Shown here one piece after another: positions 24,145-31,958 of a stretch of 33,933 nt of DNA (position 1 is the first letter of the stretch; each line of letters starts with the position of its first letter). The position numbers were made by a program, and so were the translations under genes. This stretch comes from an uncultured Zetaproteobacteria bacterium (GTDB taxonomy: Bacteria > Pseudomonadota > Zetaproteobacteria > Mariprofundales > Mariprofundaceae): contig CAMZLG010000129.1 of NCBI GenBank assembly GCA_947311495.1, positions 1 through 33,933 on the forward strand. The letters run 5' to 3'. The notes under the pieces are model-generated. The model worked only from the letters and a program-made list of their open reading frames with translations, was not told the origin of the DNA and ran no database searches.

Positions 24145-25188
24145 ATGGATATTTCTGAGTTGTTGGCTTTTGCAGTGAAAAATGGTGCATCGGATTTGCA
24201 TGTTTCTGCAGGTGAAGCCCCCATGATTCGTATCAATGGTGATATGACTAAAATTAAAATGCCACCCATTGAAGATAAACAAGTACAAACCATGGTGTAT
24301 GACATCATGAATGATAGTCAACGCAAACATTTTGAAGAGTTCTTGGATTTAGACTTTTCATTTGCACTGGGTGATATTGCCCGCTTTCGTGTGAATTGTT
24401 TTTGGCAAAACCGGGGTATGTCGGCGGTTTTTAGGACAATTCCAACAGAAATTTTAACTTTAGAGCAGCTCAATGCTCCTGAACTTTTTAAAGAGTTAGC
24501 CATGATGCCAAGGGGCATTTGTTTGGTAACTGGTCCAACGGGCTCAGGTAAGTCTACCACACTTGCAGCCATGCTTGATTATCGAAACCAGCAGGAAAAA
24601 GGTCATATCCTAACGGTTGAAGATCCCATTGAATTTGTTCATCAGACGAAAAACTCGTTGATTTCGCAACGTGAGGTTGGCCCACACACAAAATCATTTG
24701 CCACTGCATTAAAAGGTGCGCTGCGTGAAGACCCTGATGTTATTCTTGTGGGTGAAATGCGAGATTTGGAGACCATTAGTTTGGCACTATCTGCCGCAGA
24801 AACAGGGCATATGGTATTTGGCACATTGCATACATCATCAGCACCTAAAACGATTGATAGGATTATTGATGTTTTTCCTGCTGCTGAGAAAGATATGGTT
24901 CGTGCGATGTTATCTGAATCCTTGCGTGCGGTAATTTCACAAAGCCTTTTGAAAACAGCGGATGGTAAAAGTCGAGTTGCTGCACACGAAATTATGTTGG
25001 GTAACCCTGCTATTCGTAACCTCATCCGTGAAAATAAATTGGCACAAATGGTATCAGTCATGCAAACAGGGCAACGTGAAGGTATGCAAACCCTTGATAT
25101 GTGTTTGCAAAACTTGGTTAGACAACGAAAGATCACACAAGAAGCAGCCTTGGAAAAAGCACAAAATAAAAAGTTATTTGGTGGGTAA
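24145..25188 (+). CDS. pilT: Type IV pilus retraction ATPase PilT
   Basis: This 347-residue hexameric cytoplasmic ATPase depolymerises the pilus to power twitching and DNA uptake. It has an N-terminal PAS-like domain, Walker A GPTGSGKST at 130-138, Asp box 'VEDPIEF', Walker B DVILVGEMRD at 198-207 and His box 'TGHMVFGTLHT'. It also has the PilT-specific A289-IRNLIRE motif needed for retraction. The ATG at 24145 is preceded by GGGAG at 5 bases; GTG 24142 is possible. It leads a set of three related ATPases, separated from the second by 6 bases. Confidence 0.96.
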   Translation: MDISELLAFAVKNGASDLHVSAGEAPMIRINGDMTKIKMPPIEDKQVQTMVYDIMNDSQRKHFEEFLDLDFSFALGDIARFRVNCFWQNRGMSAVFRTIPTEILTLEQLNAPELFKELAMMPRGICLVTGPTGSGKSTTLAAMLDYRNQQEKGHILTVEDPIEFVHQTKNSLISQREVGPHTKSFATALKGALREDPDVILVGEMRDLETISLALSAAETGHMVFGTLHTSSAPKTIDRIIDVFPAAEKDMVRAMLSESLRAVISQSLLKTADGKSRVAAHEIMLGNPAIRNLIRENKLAQMVSVMQTGQREGMQTLDMCLQNLVRQRKITQEAALEKAQNKKLFGG

Positions 25189-25194
25189 ATCATT

Positions 25195-26349
25195 ATGAGT
25201 TCATTACCAGAACATAAAATTTCGATTAAACAATTATTGCAAGTCATGGTTAAACAAGATGCATCTGATTTGTATATCACCTCTGAAATGCCGCCGTCAT
25301 ACCGTATTAACGCTAAAGTTGTACCTTTAAAACAAGCACCACTCACCGCAGTGCAATGCGAACAACTTGCCAACTCTACGATGTCTGAAAAACAAAAAGC
25401 TGAATTTTCAGAGAATATGGAAATGAACCTTGCTATTGCTTATGAAAGTATGGGTCGATTTCGAGTAAATATATTCAAACAACGCGGAGACGTGGGCATG
25501 GTGATTCGTAAGATCACCACTGATGTACCTACCATTGATGATTTAAATCTTCCGCAGGTGTTCAAAGATGTTATTATGAATAAACGTGGGTTAGTCATTA
25601 TGGTGGGCGCGACCAGCTCTGGTAAATCAACATCACTGGCTGCCATGATTGACCATAGAAATAAAAATGCTGCGGGTCATATTATCACGATTGAAGATCC
25701 GATTGAGTTTGTTCACAAACATCATAAGTCGGTCGTCACGCAACGTGAAGTGGGAACCGATACTTTAGACTTCCAACATGCATTGAAAAATGCGCTGCGC
25801 CAAGCTCCAGATTTGATTTTGGTGGGTGAAATTCGTGACCGGGAAACCATGGAGCACGCACTTGAATTTGCGGAGACCGGTCACGTATGTGTGGCAACAT
25901 TACATGCCAACAATTCCAATCAGGCTTTGGAAAGGATTCGAAATTTTTTCCCTGAAGAGCTGTATTTACAAGTACAATTAAACCTTGCGATGAATATGAA
26001 AGCGATTTTATCACAGCGTTTGGTGCGCACCGTTGATGGCGGACGAACAGTGGCTACCGAGATTCTAATCAACACGGCACGTGTTGCAGACCAAATTACC
26101 AAGTGGGATATTATGGGCATTAAAGAAACCATGATGAATGGCGGTAACTATGGAATGAACACCTTTGACCAAGCCTTATTGAAATTGTGGAAAGATGGAA
26201 AAATTGAAGAAGATGAAGCTTTGAAAAATGGAGATGCTGTGAATGATTTACGATTAAGTATGAAGATGTCTAGGCTTGAATCAACCGATGGTGAGGATGG
26301 CAAAAGTTTAGATCAGCTTTCAACCGGTGGTGGTGGTCTTTCGATTTAA
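25195..26349 (+). CDS. pilU: Type IV pilus PilT-dependent retraction ATPase PilU
   Basis: This 384-residue PilT paralogue has Walker A GATSSGKST at 138-146, 'IEDPIEFVHKHHKSVVTQREVGTDT', Walker B DLILVGEIRD at 206-215 and 'TGHVCVATLHANNSNQALERI'. The PilT motif AIRNLIRE is replaced by 'VADQITKWDIMGIKETM', as in PilU, and a PilU-type tail of about 30 residues ends in 'TGGGGLSI'. PilU works with PilT to generate high retraction force. It follows pilT by 6 bases and precedes a third paralogue by 20 bases. Confidence 0.94.
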   Translation: MSSLPEHKISIKQLLQVMVKQDASDLYITSEMPPSYRINAKVVPLKQAPLTAVQCEQLANSTMSEKQKAEFSENMEMNLAIAYESMGRFRVNIFKQRGDVGMVIRKITTDVPTIDDLNLPQVFKDVIMNKRGLVIMVGATSSGKSTSLAAMIDHRNKNAAGHIITIEDPIEFVHKHHKSVVTQREVGTDTLDFQHALKNALRQAPDLILVGEIRDRETMEHALEFAETGHVCVATLHANNSNQALERIRNFFPEELYLQVQLNLAMNMKAILSQRLVRTVDGGRTVATEILINTARVADQITKWDIMGIKETMMNGGNYGMNTFDQALLKLWKDGKIEEDEALKNGDAVNDLRLSMKMSRLESTDGEDGKSLDQLSTGGGGLSI

Positions 26350-26369
26350 AGTCGATTAAGGAGTTTTTT

Positions 26370-27467
26370 ATGAGTGACTGGCATGTGATTGATGATTTGT
26401 TATTAGCTGCCAATAAACATGGCGCATCCGACTTGATTATTCGCACCGATGATAGAGTACGCATGCGAATTAATGGCGCTGTGATAACAGTGTCCCCAGA
26501 TCAAATCCCTGTGCAAAATAGAGAACAAGTCAAAGCCATGGTCAAGCATATGTTGCGTGATCATCACGAATTTGTTGATGTGGAAAAGCATAAAAGTTTG
26601 GACTTTCATTATTCTTTGGAGAATGTGGCGCATTTTCGCATTCATATGATGCGCACCAATGGTGGTTTTGGTGTGGTTGCACGTATTATTCCTAAAAAAA
26701 TACCAAGCTTTGATGACTTACATTTACCACCAGTGGTTCGTGAAATCACTAACAATCGAAATGGTTTAGTGATTATTGCGGGCGCGACAGGCTCTGGTAA
26801 ATCAACGACCATGGCAACGATGCTGGACCATATTATATCGCATAGACCCGTGCATGTGGTAACAATAGAAGATCCTATGGAATTTCGTTATAATACAACG
26901 AAAAAAGGTACGGTTTGTCAGCGTGAGTTGGGTGAAGATGTGGAAACATATGCAGATGGTTTGTCGGATGCGTTGCGAGAAGCTCCTGACATTATTGTTG
27001 CAGGCGAAGCTAGGGATAGGGAAGTGATTCAGTTGGCATTGCAAGCCTCTGAAACAGGGCATTTAGTGATGGTGACTGTGCATGCAACGACAGCAGTGGG
27101 AACCATTCAACGTTTGATGTCGGCTTTTGCTTTGGATGAACAAGATGCAATTCGAGAACGGTTAGGGCAGAATTTGCGCGCAATTATTGTGCAAAAACTC
27201 TTGCCACGAAAAGATGGTAAGGGTCGGGTTGCGGCGCTTGAGGTGTTGATTTGTAACTCAGTGATACGTCACTATATCCTAGAGAATCGCTTCAGTGATA
27301 TTCCTAAACCCATTGAAGAAGGAACCACGATTTATGGTAGCCAAAGTTTTGACCAGCATTTACAACAGTTGGTCGAGAAAGACCTTGTTGAGTATGAAGA
27401 GGCATTGGAAAACGCAGTGCAACAGGAAGATTTTGTAATGCGTATGGGTAGAGATGTTGAAGTTTAA
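26370..27467 (+). CDS. Third PilT/PilU-type ATPase, diverged
   Basis: This 365-residue protein has all ATPase motifs: Walker A GATGSGKST at 138-146, Asp box 'TIEDPMEF', Walker B DIIVAGEARD at 207-216 and His box 'TGHLVMVTVHAT'. It is therefore likely active. It differs from its two neighbours: the segment after the His box reads 'RLMSAFALDEQDA' rather than the usual 'FP..E', and the AIRNLIRE region has become VIRHYILE (298-305). AAGGAG lies 6 bases before the ATG. It probably joins the pilus retraction machinery or drives another pilus-like system. No pilus structural genes are in the window. Confidence 0.85.
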   Translation: MSDWHVIDDLLLAANKHGASDLIIRTDDRVRMRINGAVITVSPDQIPVQNREQVKAMVKHMLRDHHEFVDVEKHKSLDFHYSLENVAHFRIHMMRTNGGFGVVARIIPKKIPSFDDLHLPPVVREITNNRNGLVIIAGATGSGKSTTMATMLDHIISHRPVHVVTIEDPMEFRYNTTKKGTVCQRELGEDVETYADGLSDALREAPDIIVAGEARDREVIQLALQASETGHLVMVTVHATTAVGTIQRLMSAFALDEQDAIRERLGQNLRAIIVQKLLPRKDGKGRVAALEVLICNSVIRHYILENRFSDIPKPIEEGTTIYGSQSFDQHLQQLVEKDLVEYEEALENAVQQEDFVMRMGRDVEV

Positions 27468-27491
27468 TTTTTTGAAAGGAATCAAATAAAT

Positions 27492-27977
27492 ATGCCAAGT
27501 TTTGATGTTGTGTGTGAAATAGATATGCAAGAAATGGATAATGCGGTGAATCAAGTGCGTAAAGAAATTACCACCCGTTACGACTTTAAACATAGTCAAG
27601 CCTCCATTGAGCTTGCTGATGGCGTGGTTAAGCTTGTCGGCGATGATGTGAATAACCTTAACACCGTTTGCGAGATTTTGCGCACCAAAATGGTTAAACG
27701 TAAACTTAATCCTAAATCTTTGGAGTATGGTGACCCTGAAAATGCATCGGGTGATACCAAGCGTCAAACCGTGACCATTAAACAAGGTGTGGACAAAGAG
27801 CTTGCTAAAAAGATTGTTAAACTGATTAAACAAGAAAAAATGAAAGTTCAATCTGCCATTCAAGGTGAACAAGTGCGGGTGACGGGCAAAAAACGTGATG
27901 ACTTGCAAGCTGCTATGGCATTGGTTCGTGAAATGGATGCGGATAGACCACTACACTTTACCAATTTCAGAGATTAG
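27492..27977 (+). CDS. yajQ: YajQ-family (reported c-di-GMP-binding) protein
   Basis: This 161-residue protein matches YajQ throughout: 'MPSFDVVCEIDMQEMDNAV', 'ITTRYDFKHSQASIEL', and the C-terminal 'TGKKRDDLQAAMALVREMD' and 'PLHFTNFRD'. YajQ homologues in Xanthomonas and Pseudomonas bind cyclic di-GMP and affect virulence and surface behaviour; nucleotide and nucleic-acid binding has also been reported. It starts 24 bases after the third pilus ATPase and 3 bases before miaA, so it may be transcribed with either. The family is certain, the role here is inferred. Confidence 0.95.
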   Translation: MPSFDVVCEIDMQEMDNAVNQVRKEITTRYDFKHSQASIELADGVVKLVGDDVNNLNTVCEILRTKMVKRKLNPKSLEYGDPENASGDTKRQTVTIKQGVDKELAKKIVKLIKQEKMKVQSAIQGEQVRVTGKKRDDLQAAMALVREMDADRPLHFTNFRD

Positions 27978-27980
27978 TTC

Positions 27981-28922
27981 ATGAACCAAAGCAAGCCTCT
28001 AAAAGCGATAGCTTTGGCTGGGGCAACGGGAACAGGTAAGTCGGCATTGGCTTTGGATATTGCCAAACTACATGATACCTGCCTGATTTCATGCGATTCC
28101 ATGCAAGTGTATCGTGGCTTAGATATTGGCACATCTAAGGCAAGTGAAGCAGAGCAATCCGAAGTACGCCATGCTCTCATTGACTGCACAGATACCTCTA
28201 ACATTTGGAACGCGCAAATTTGGGCAGATGCTGCAAAGCAAATCATCCAACAAGAAAATGAGCAAGGCAAAGTGCCTATCATTGTTGGCGGCACAGGCAT
28301 GTATCTCAAAGCTTTGACGCATGGTTTTGCCGACATTCCACCTGAAAAAGAAGGGCTGCGTGCTTTTTATGAAACCCAACAAGCAGAGCATGGTACACCG
28401 TATTTACACGCGCAACTTGAAAAAGTTGATGTTGCATTGGCTGACCGCTTAGAGCTTGGTGATACGCAGCGTATTATTCGGGGTTTATGTGTATTTGATA
28501 CCACAGGTAAACCTTTATCGGAATGGCATAAGCAACAAGATGATGTAACTCAAGCTGCAAAAACAGCTTTGGATTGCCCAATATTCGTTTTAGAAGTGCC
28601 AACGGATAAGCTTAGAGCGCGTATAGCAGTGCGTTTCCAGCAAATGATGGATATGGGCTGGTTAGACGAAACAAAGTGGCTGAAGTCATTAGAACTGCCT
28701 GAAACACACCCTGTGATGCGGGCGGTGGGCTATCGGCAGCTTCTTGACCACCTGCAAGGTGATATATCCCTAGAACAAGCCATTGAAGATGGCATCACAG
28801 CGACTCGTCGTTTTGCCAAGCGTCAGCGGACTTGGTTTCGCAATCAAACACCTGATGCGCAACGCGGCGAACACGAAACCCTTTTGAAACTAATAAAAAA
28901 ACAACTTGGAACATGTACTTAG
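27981..28922 (+). CDS. miaA: tRNA dimethylallyltransferase MiaA
   Basis: This 313-residue enzyme transfers an isopentenyl group from DMAPP to A37 of tRNAs reading codons that start with U, the first step to ms2i6A. It has the P-loop GATGTGKSA at 14-22, 'SCDSMQVYRGLDIGTSK' near 37-53, 'IIVGGTGMYLKAL' near 95-107, 'RAVGYRQL' and 'RRFAKRQRTWFRNQ' near the C-terminus. The family's length is typical. It lies 3 bases after yajQ and overlaps the following AraC gene by 10 bases. In many proteobacteria miaA precedes hfq; here it does not. Confidence 0.96.
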   Translation: MNQSKPLKAIALAGATGTGKSALALDIAKLHDTCLISCDSMQVYRGLDIGTSKASEAEQSEVRHALIDCTDTSNIWNAQIWADAAKQIIQQENEQGKVPIIVGGTGMYLKALTHGFADIPPEKEGLRAFYETQQAEHGTPYLHAQLEKVDVALADRLELGDTQRIIRGLCVFDTTGKPLSEWHKQQDDVTQAAKTALDCPIFVLEVPTDKLRARIAVRFQQMMDMGWLDETKWLKSLELPETHPVMRAVGYRQLLDHLQGDISLEQAIEDGITATRRFAKRQRTWFRNQTPDAQRGEHETLLKLIKKQLGTCT

Positions 28923-29650
28923 AGCGTAAACCTGCGGTATCGGATTTAAGCCTAGCGATTGATAGGTTGTGGTCTTATTCTTTTGTAGGTCAAAGAAGTG
29001 AAACATCGCGCATTTTACCTGATGGTTCGGTTGATTTAATATTTAAACAATATCAAGGAAAGGCGAAGCTTCTCCTGTGTGGCGTGATGAATGAATGTAG
29101 ACAGGCGACATACCATCAAGGTGATAAATTTTACGGCGTTCGTTTTAAACCTGGTTACGCATGGGCATTTATCAATCAACCCATTCATCATACATTGAAT
29201 AAACTTTCTACTCTGGATGATTATTTTGAAACAGCAGTGTTCGAAAACTTAGACTTTGAAACGCTCGATTTAGAAAATTTTGATCATGTCATTCAAGATG
29301 CGCTTTATGCAAAAGTAGATTTTCAAAGGCTTAAGCAACTGGGTAAGCAGACGGAGCTTCTCAACACCGTGGCGTATGGTAATGCTTCAGATGTGGCGGC
29401 ACTACAAGGTTACTCTAAGCGTAATTTCTTGCGTAAATTCAAGATGATGTACGGCTTGTCGCCGCGTGATTTCGCAAACATTAAACGCCTAAACACCTTG
29501 CGCAATTCCCAGCAATCATTACGAGGTATGCCACTATCCATACTAGCTATGGAACTCGGTTACTACGACCAAGCGCACATGACGCGAAGCATTAAAAAAC
29601 TTACGGGGGTTACACCCCAAGTCTTGTTGTCTCAATCATACAATACATGA
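28913..29650 (+). CDS. AraC-family transcriptional regulator
   Basis: This 245-residue protein has an N-terminal ligand-sensing-like domain, residues about 1-110, with 'RILPDGSVDLIF' and 'FYGVRFKPGYAWAFI', a pattern common in AraC regulators with a DUF6597-like domain. The C-terminal helix-turn-helix pair is at about 145-240 ('VAALQGYSKRNFLRKFKMMYGLSPRDFANIKRL' and 'LAMELGYYDQAHMTRSIKKLTGVTPQVL'). It overlaps miaA by 10 bases and precedes a VOC and a DUF1801-like gene that may be its targets. The ligand is unknown. Confidence 0.88.
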   Translation: MYLERKPAVSDLSLAIDRLWSYSFVGQRSETSRILPDGSVDLIFKQYQGKAKLLLCGVMNECRQATYHQGDKFYGVRFKPGYAWAFINQPIHHTLNKLSTLDDYFETAVFENLDFETLDLENFDHVIQDALYAKVDFQRLKQLGKQTELLNTVAYGNASDVAALQGYSKRNFLRKFKMMYGLSPRDFANIKRLNTLRNSQQSLRGMPLSILAMELGYYDQAHMTRSIKKLTGVTPQVLLSQSYNT

Positions 29651-29699
29651 TGCGTTTCTGCGCTAGAATTGTACTTTATTCAATCAAGGAGAAAGAAAC

Positions 29700-30086
29700 A
29701 TGAAACTATCGTATGTGATTTTATATGTGCAGGATATTGAGGCATCTGTTCAGTTTTATCAAAAAGCATTTGGCATCAAACACAAGTTTACCCATGAAGG
29801 TGGTGACTATGCTGAAATGGGCACAGGTGATACCACACTAGGGTTTTGTGCGCATGATTTGGCAGAGAATTTGATTGGTAAGAACTATGTGAAAGCGACA
29901 CCTCATGTGCCACTAGGCACGCAGATAACGTTTGAGCCAGATGATGTTAAACAAGCATATCAAGCAGCGTTAGAGGCGGGTGCGACTTCAATTTCTGAAC
30001 CTATCGTGAAACCATGGAACTTTGAAGTGGCAATGGTGAAAGATTTAGATGGGCATATTGTTGAGTTGGCGAAAAATATTTCATGA
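29700..30086 (+). CDS. VOC superfamily (glyoxalase/bleomycin-resistance-type) protein
   Basis: This 128-residue protein has the paired beta-alpha-beta-beta-beta pattern of the vicinal oxygen chelate fold: 'MKLSYVILYVQDIEASVQFYQKAFGIKHKF' at the start and 'VKDLDGHIVELAKNIS' at the end, where the glutamate is a typical metal ligand. VOC members include glyoxalase I, dioxygenases and antibiotic-binding proteins; no specific substrate can be read. AAGGAG lies 7 bases upstream. The next gene overlaps by 4 bases (ATGA), so the two are coupled. Confidence 0.85.
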   Translation: MKLSYVILYVQDIEASVQFYQKAFGIKHKFTHEGGDYAEMGTGDTTLGFCAHDLAENLIGKNYVKATPHVPLGTQITFEPDDVKQAYQAALEAGATSISEPIVKPWNFEVAMVKDLDGHIVELAKNIS

Positions 30087-30400
30087 ATCTGCTCGATTTA
30101 GCAAAAGAGATTGTTCAGCTTATCCAAAGTGAATATCCTGAGTTGGATGTTGGTGAAAAATATGGTGGCACAGTGTTCACGCTCAAAGGTTCAAAGCAAT
30201 TGCTTGGTGGTGTGTTTGTTTATAAAAAACATATCAGCATTGAATTTTCATTTGGTTACCTGTTGGACGACCCTGATAACAAACTGCAAGGTTCAGGGAA
30301 GTTTCGCAGGCATTTAATCATTCATCATCAACAAGAAGTAGATGAAGCGTTAATTCATAAATTTTTTACCGAATCAGTACTTCTTGAGCCTAAACATTAA
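30083..30400 (+). CDS. DUF1801-like small protein
   Basis: This 105-residue soluble protein resembles DUF1801/YdhG-type proteins: 'YPELDVGEKYGGTVFTLKGSKQLLGGVFVYKKHISIEFSFG' followed by 'LDDPDNKLQGSGKFRRHLIIH', the segment most typical of the family. The biochemical role is unknown, though related folds occur in iron and small-molecule handling. It begins within the VOC gene stop (ATGA overlap) and ends 12 bases before the convergent marR gene. Confidence 0.65.
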   Translation: MNLLDLAKEIVQLIQSEYPELDVGEKYGGTVFTLKGSKQLLGGVFVYKKHISIEFSFGYLLDDPDNKLQGSGKFRRHLIIHHQQEVDEALIHKFFTESVLLEPKH

Positions 30401-30412
30401 ACTTTTCGGTTT

Positions 30413-30883
30413 TTATACGTTTGGGGTATCAACATTACTGTGCTGCATTGCCGCATAAGCCTGTTGTAATTGCTGCTTAAGGCTTGCAAAGCTATCTGTA
30501 CCAAGCTTTTCTCTGAAAATGTCTTCTGCTAACTTAATCGATTCAGCGGCGACATTCATTAACGCTAAACCATGTTGCGTAAAAACAATAGACTTGGCGC
30601 GAGAGTCTAATTTGCAAGGAATAAGCTTAATATAATGATGTTTGACACAGAGGTTGACCATACGGCTAACTGCCTGTTTAGAGAGCCCAACTTTAGATAC
30701 TAAACTTACCATTGCTGTAGGTGATTTCAGGTTAAGCTGCCCTAAGATATTTAGCTGCCCTTCAGTAAAGTTTTCATAACCGTGTGTTTGTATATGTTTC
30801 ACCGTTATTTTTTTATAATCAATGTTTAGTTCGTGTAAATATCTTCCGATATGAGTTTGTCTCAAGGTTACTATATTTTTCAT
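30413..30883 (-). CDS. MarR-family transcriptional regulator
   Basis: This 156-residue winged-helix protein has the MarR layout: an N-terminal dimer helix, 'EGQLNILGQLNLKSPTAMVSLVSKVGLSKQAVSRMVNLCVKHHYIKLIPCKLDSRAKSIVFTQHGLALM' covering the DNA-binding helices and wing at about 41-110, and a C-terminal helix. The conserved aspartate-arginine of the wing appears as LDSRAK. It diverges from the DOMON-protein gene across a 75-base region with a strong composite palindrome, the typical arrangement for autoregulated MarR repressors. The effector is unknown. The ribosome binding site is weak. Confidence 0.88.
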   Translation of the reverse strand: MKNIVTLRQTHIGRYLHELNIDYKKITVKHIQTHGYENFTEGQLNILGQLNLKSPTAMVSLVSKVGLSKQAVSRMVNLCVKHHYIKLIPCKLDSRAKSIVFTQHGLALMNVAAESIKLAEDIFREKLGTDSFASLKQQLQQAYAAMQHSNVDTPNV

Positions 30884-30909
30884 TGCTTAAATTTAGCATC
30901 TTTTGGAAT

Positions 30910-30960
30910 ATAGTCAAATAGGTTGACAATATGCTAAATACTGTCTACCTTGTTGACTAT
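30910..30960. promoter_or_regulatory. Composite MarR-type operator between marR and the DOMON gene
   Basis: Two 23-base arms (30910-30932 and 30938-30960) around gctaa are inverted repeats with 19 of 23 positions matching. Within each arm is a 15-base dyad: gtcaa-atagg-ttgac (30913-30927) and gtcta-ccttg-ttgac (30943-30957). Their centres are 30 bases, about three helical turns, apart. On the minus strand TTGACT (30918-30913) could be a -35 for marR. The right arm touches the putative start codon at 30959. Symmetry is seen; MarR binding is inferred from position. Confidence 0.65.
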
Positions 30961-31480
30961 GTTAAGGTATATTCTAAGTTTTATATGTGTTGTGGTCGGG
31001 ACAGATACAAGCGCCGAAACCTATAAAGTGTCTACAAATAGAATGGAAGCCAGTTTTGAATATGTTAAACCAAGTGTGAAGGTAACCTTAACCGCACCAA
31101 ACAAAGGCTGGTTTCTTGTAGGTTTCAACTCAGATGCAGAATTAGAGAATGCCAGGCTAGTTTTCGTAAGGGTAGTTGATAATACGGTAGAACTGGAAGA
31201 GCACAGGACAAGCTTTAAGTTTCCCATGCCATACCACCAAATTAATCAAGAAAATACACACAGAATACATTTAGTTGAATATACTTCTGATGAAAGGCGC
31301 AATAGTGTGACCTTTACTTTTGCGGCACAAAGTCAGAACACAACCCAAATTGATATGCGAAAAGAACAACCCCTGTATATCACCTTAGCTTATTCTAATG
31401 AGGTTGATTTCAACAATCATTCAGTAATGAGAACAACAATAAAAATAAATGAGTATAAGCCTCAAGGAGATAAGATATGA
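30959..31480 (+). CDS. Secreted DOMON-domain-like protein
   Basis: This 173-residue protein starts with a signal peptide (MLRYILSFICVVVGTDTSA, cleavage near 19). Most of the rest resembles a DOMON domain: 'VTLTAPNKGWFLVGFNS' near 45-61, 'ARLVFVRVVDNTVELEEH', 'VTFTFAAQSQNTTQIDM', and 'ITLAYSNEVDFNNHSVMRTTIKI'. DOMON modules bind haem or sugars and often sit in redox proteins; a haem ligand cannot be assigned here. The ATG at 30959 is chosen because the signal peptide starts there, though it lacks a clear ribosome binding site and abuts the operator. It overlaps the next gene by 4 bases. Confidence 0.65.
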   Translation: MLRYILSFICVVVGTDTSAETYKVSTNRMEASFEYVKPSVKVTLTAPNKGWFLVGFNSDAELENARLVFVRVVDNTVELEEHRTSFKFPMPYHQINQENTHRIHLVEYTSDERRNSVTFTFAAQSQNTTQIDMRKEQPLYITLAYSNEVDFNNHSVMRTTIKINEYKPQGDKI

Positions 31481-31893
31481 AAATAATAATGATTGTTATA
31501 AGCGCATTAATTTGGGTAACTCCAGTAAATGCAAGTGATACGGATGCCCTAAAGAAAACAATTGAGCTGTATGCGGACATGGATAATACATATGATTATA
31601 AAGGACTGAAAAATATAACACATGAAAGCTTTCACTTTGTTATGCACGCGGGCAAAAAAGATTAAATAGATATTATTCCTCGTTCTGTATATCTAAAAGG
31701 AATCAAGTCGAAAACATTTGGTGGCGGTGATAAGGTTTTAAAGATTAAACAAGTCTTTGTTAAAGGAAAAGTAGCTACAGCCTACTTTGTACAAAAAGGG
31801 AAAGCTTTTGGTTTCCATAACTTTGTTGACTTCATTAAACTTAAAGGAAGTTGGAAGTTAGTATCTTCAACAACGCATATGGAATTTTATTAG
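31477..31893 (+). pseudogene. NTF2/lumazine-binding-like secreted protein broken by an in-frame TAA
   Basis: The frame opens at ATG 31477 with AAGGAG 7 bases upstream and a signal peptide (MKIIMIVISALIWVTPVNAS). It stops at TAA 31663-31665 after 62 residues. The same frame then continues open for 75 more codons to TAG 31891-31893, encoding 'IDIIPRSVYLKGI', 'VLKIKQVFVKGKVATAYF' and 'FHNFVDFIKLKGSWKLVSSTTHMEFY'. Together the 137 sense codons match the putative lumazine-binding/SnoaL-like NTF2 fold, whose C-terminal half is needed for the barrel. So one nonsense change, probably in a CAA, GAA or AAA codon, splits the gene. A sequencing error is possible. Confidence 0.75.
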
Positions 31894-31928
31894 GGGGTAT
31901 TTGTTATTACTTCCATGTGAAACTAAAG

Positions 31929-31957
31929 AATGTGGCTCACTTAGAGCCGCATTTTTT
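31929..31957 (+). terminator. Rho-independent terminator between convergent genes
   Basis: A 10-base stem (aatgtggctc at 31929-31938 and gagccgcatt at 31944-31953, one G-T pair) with a 5-base loop runs into six T residues. It ends the DOMON transcript; on the opposite strand the U-tract is weaker, so it may serve the lipoprotein gene only partly. Confidence 0.82.
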
Positions 31958-31958
31958 A

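Noticed and set aside
24642-25373. A 243-codon minus-strand frame across the pilT-pilU junction
   Set aside because: It is antisense to two strongly conserved ATPase genes and has an improbable cysteine- and serine-rich composition.
30950-30958. TTG 30950 as the start of the DOMON protein
   Set aside because: It would place extra residues before a good signal peptide and lies within the operator arm; ATG 30959 fits better.
31663-31665. Internal TAA as a selenocysteine or recoding site
   Set aside because: Selenocysteine uses TGA, and no recoding hairpin or slippery sequence is obvious; nonsense mutation or sequence error is simpler.
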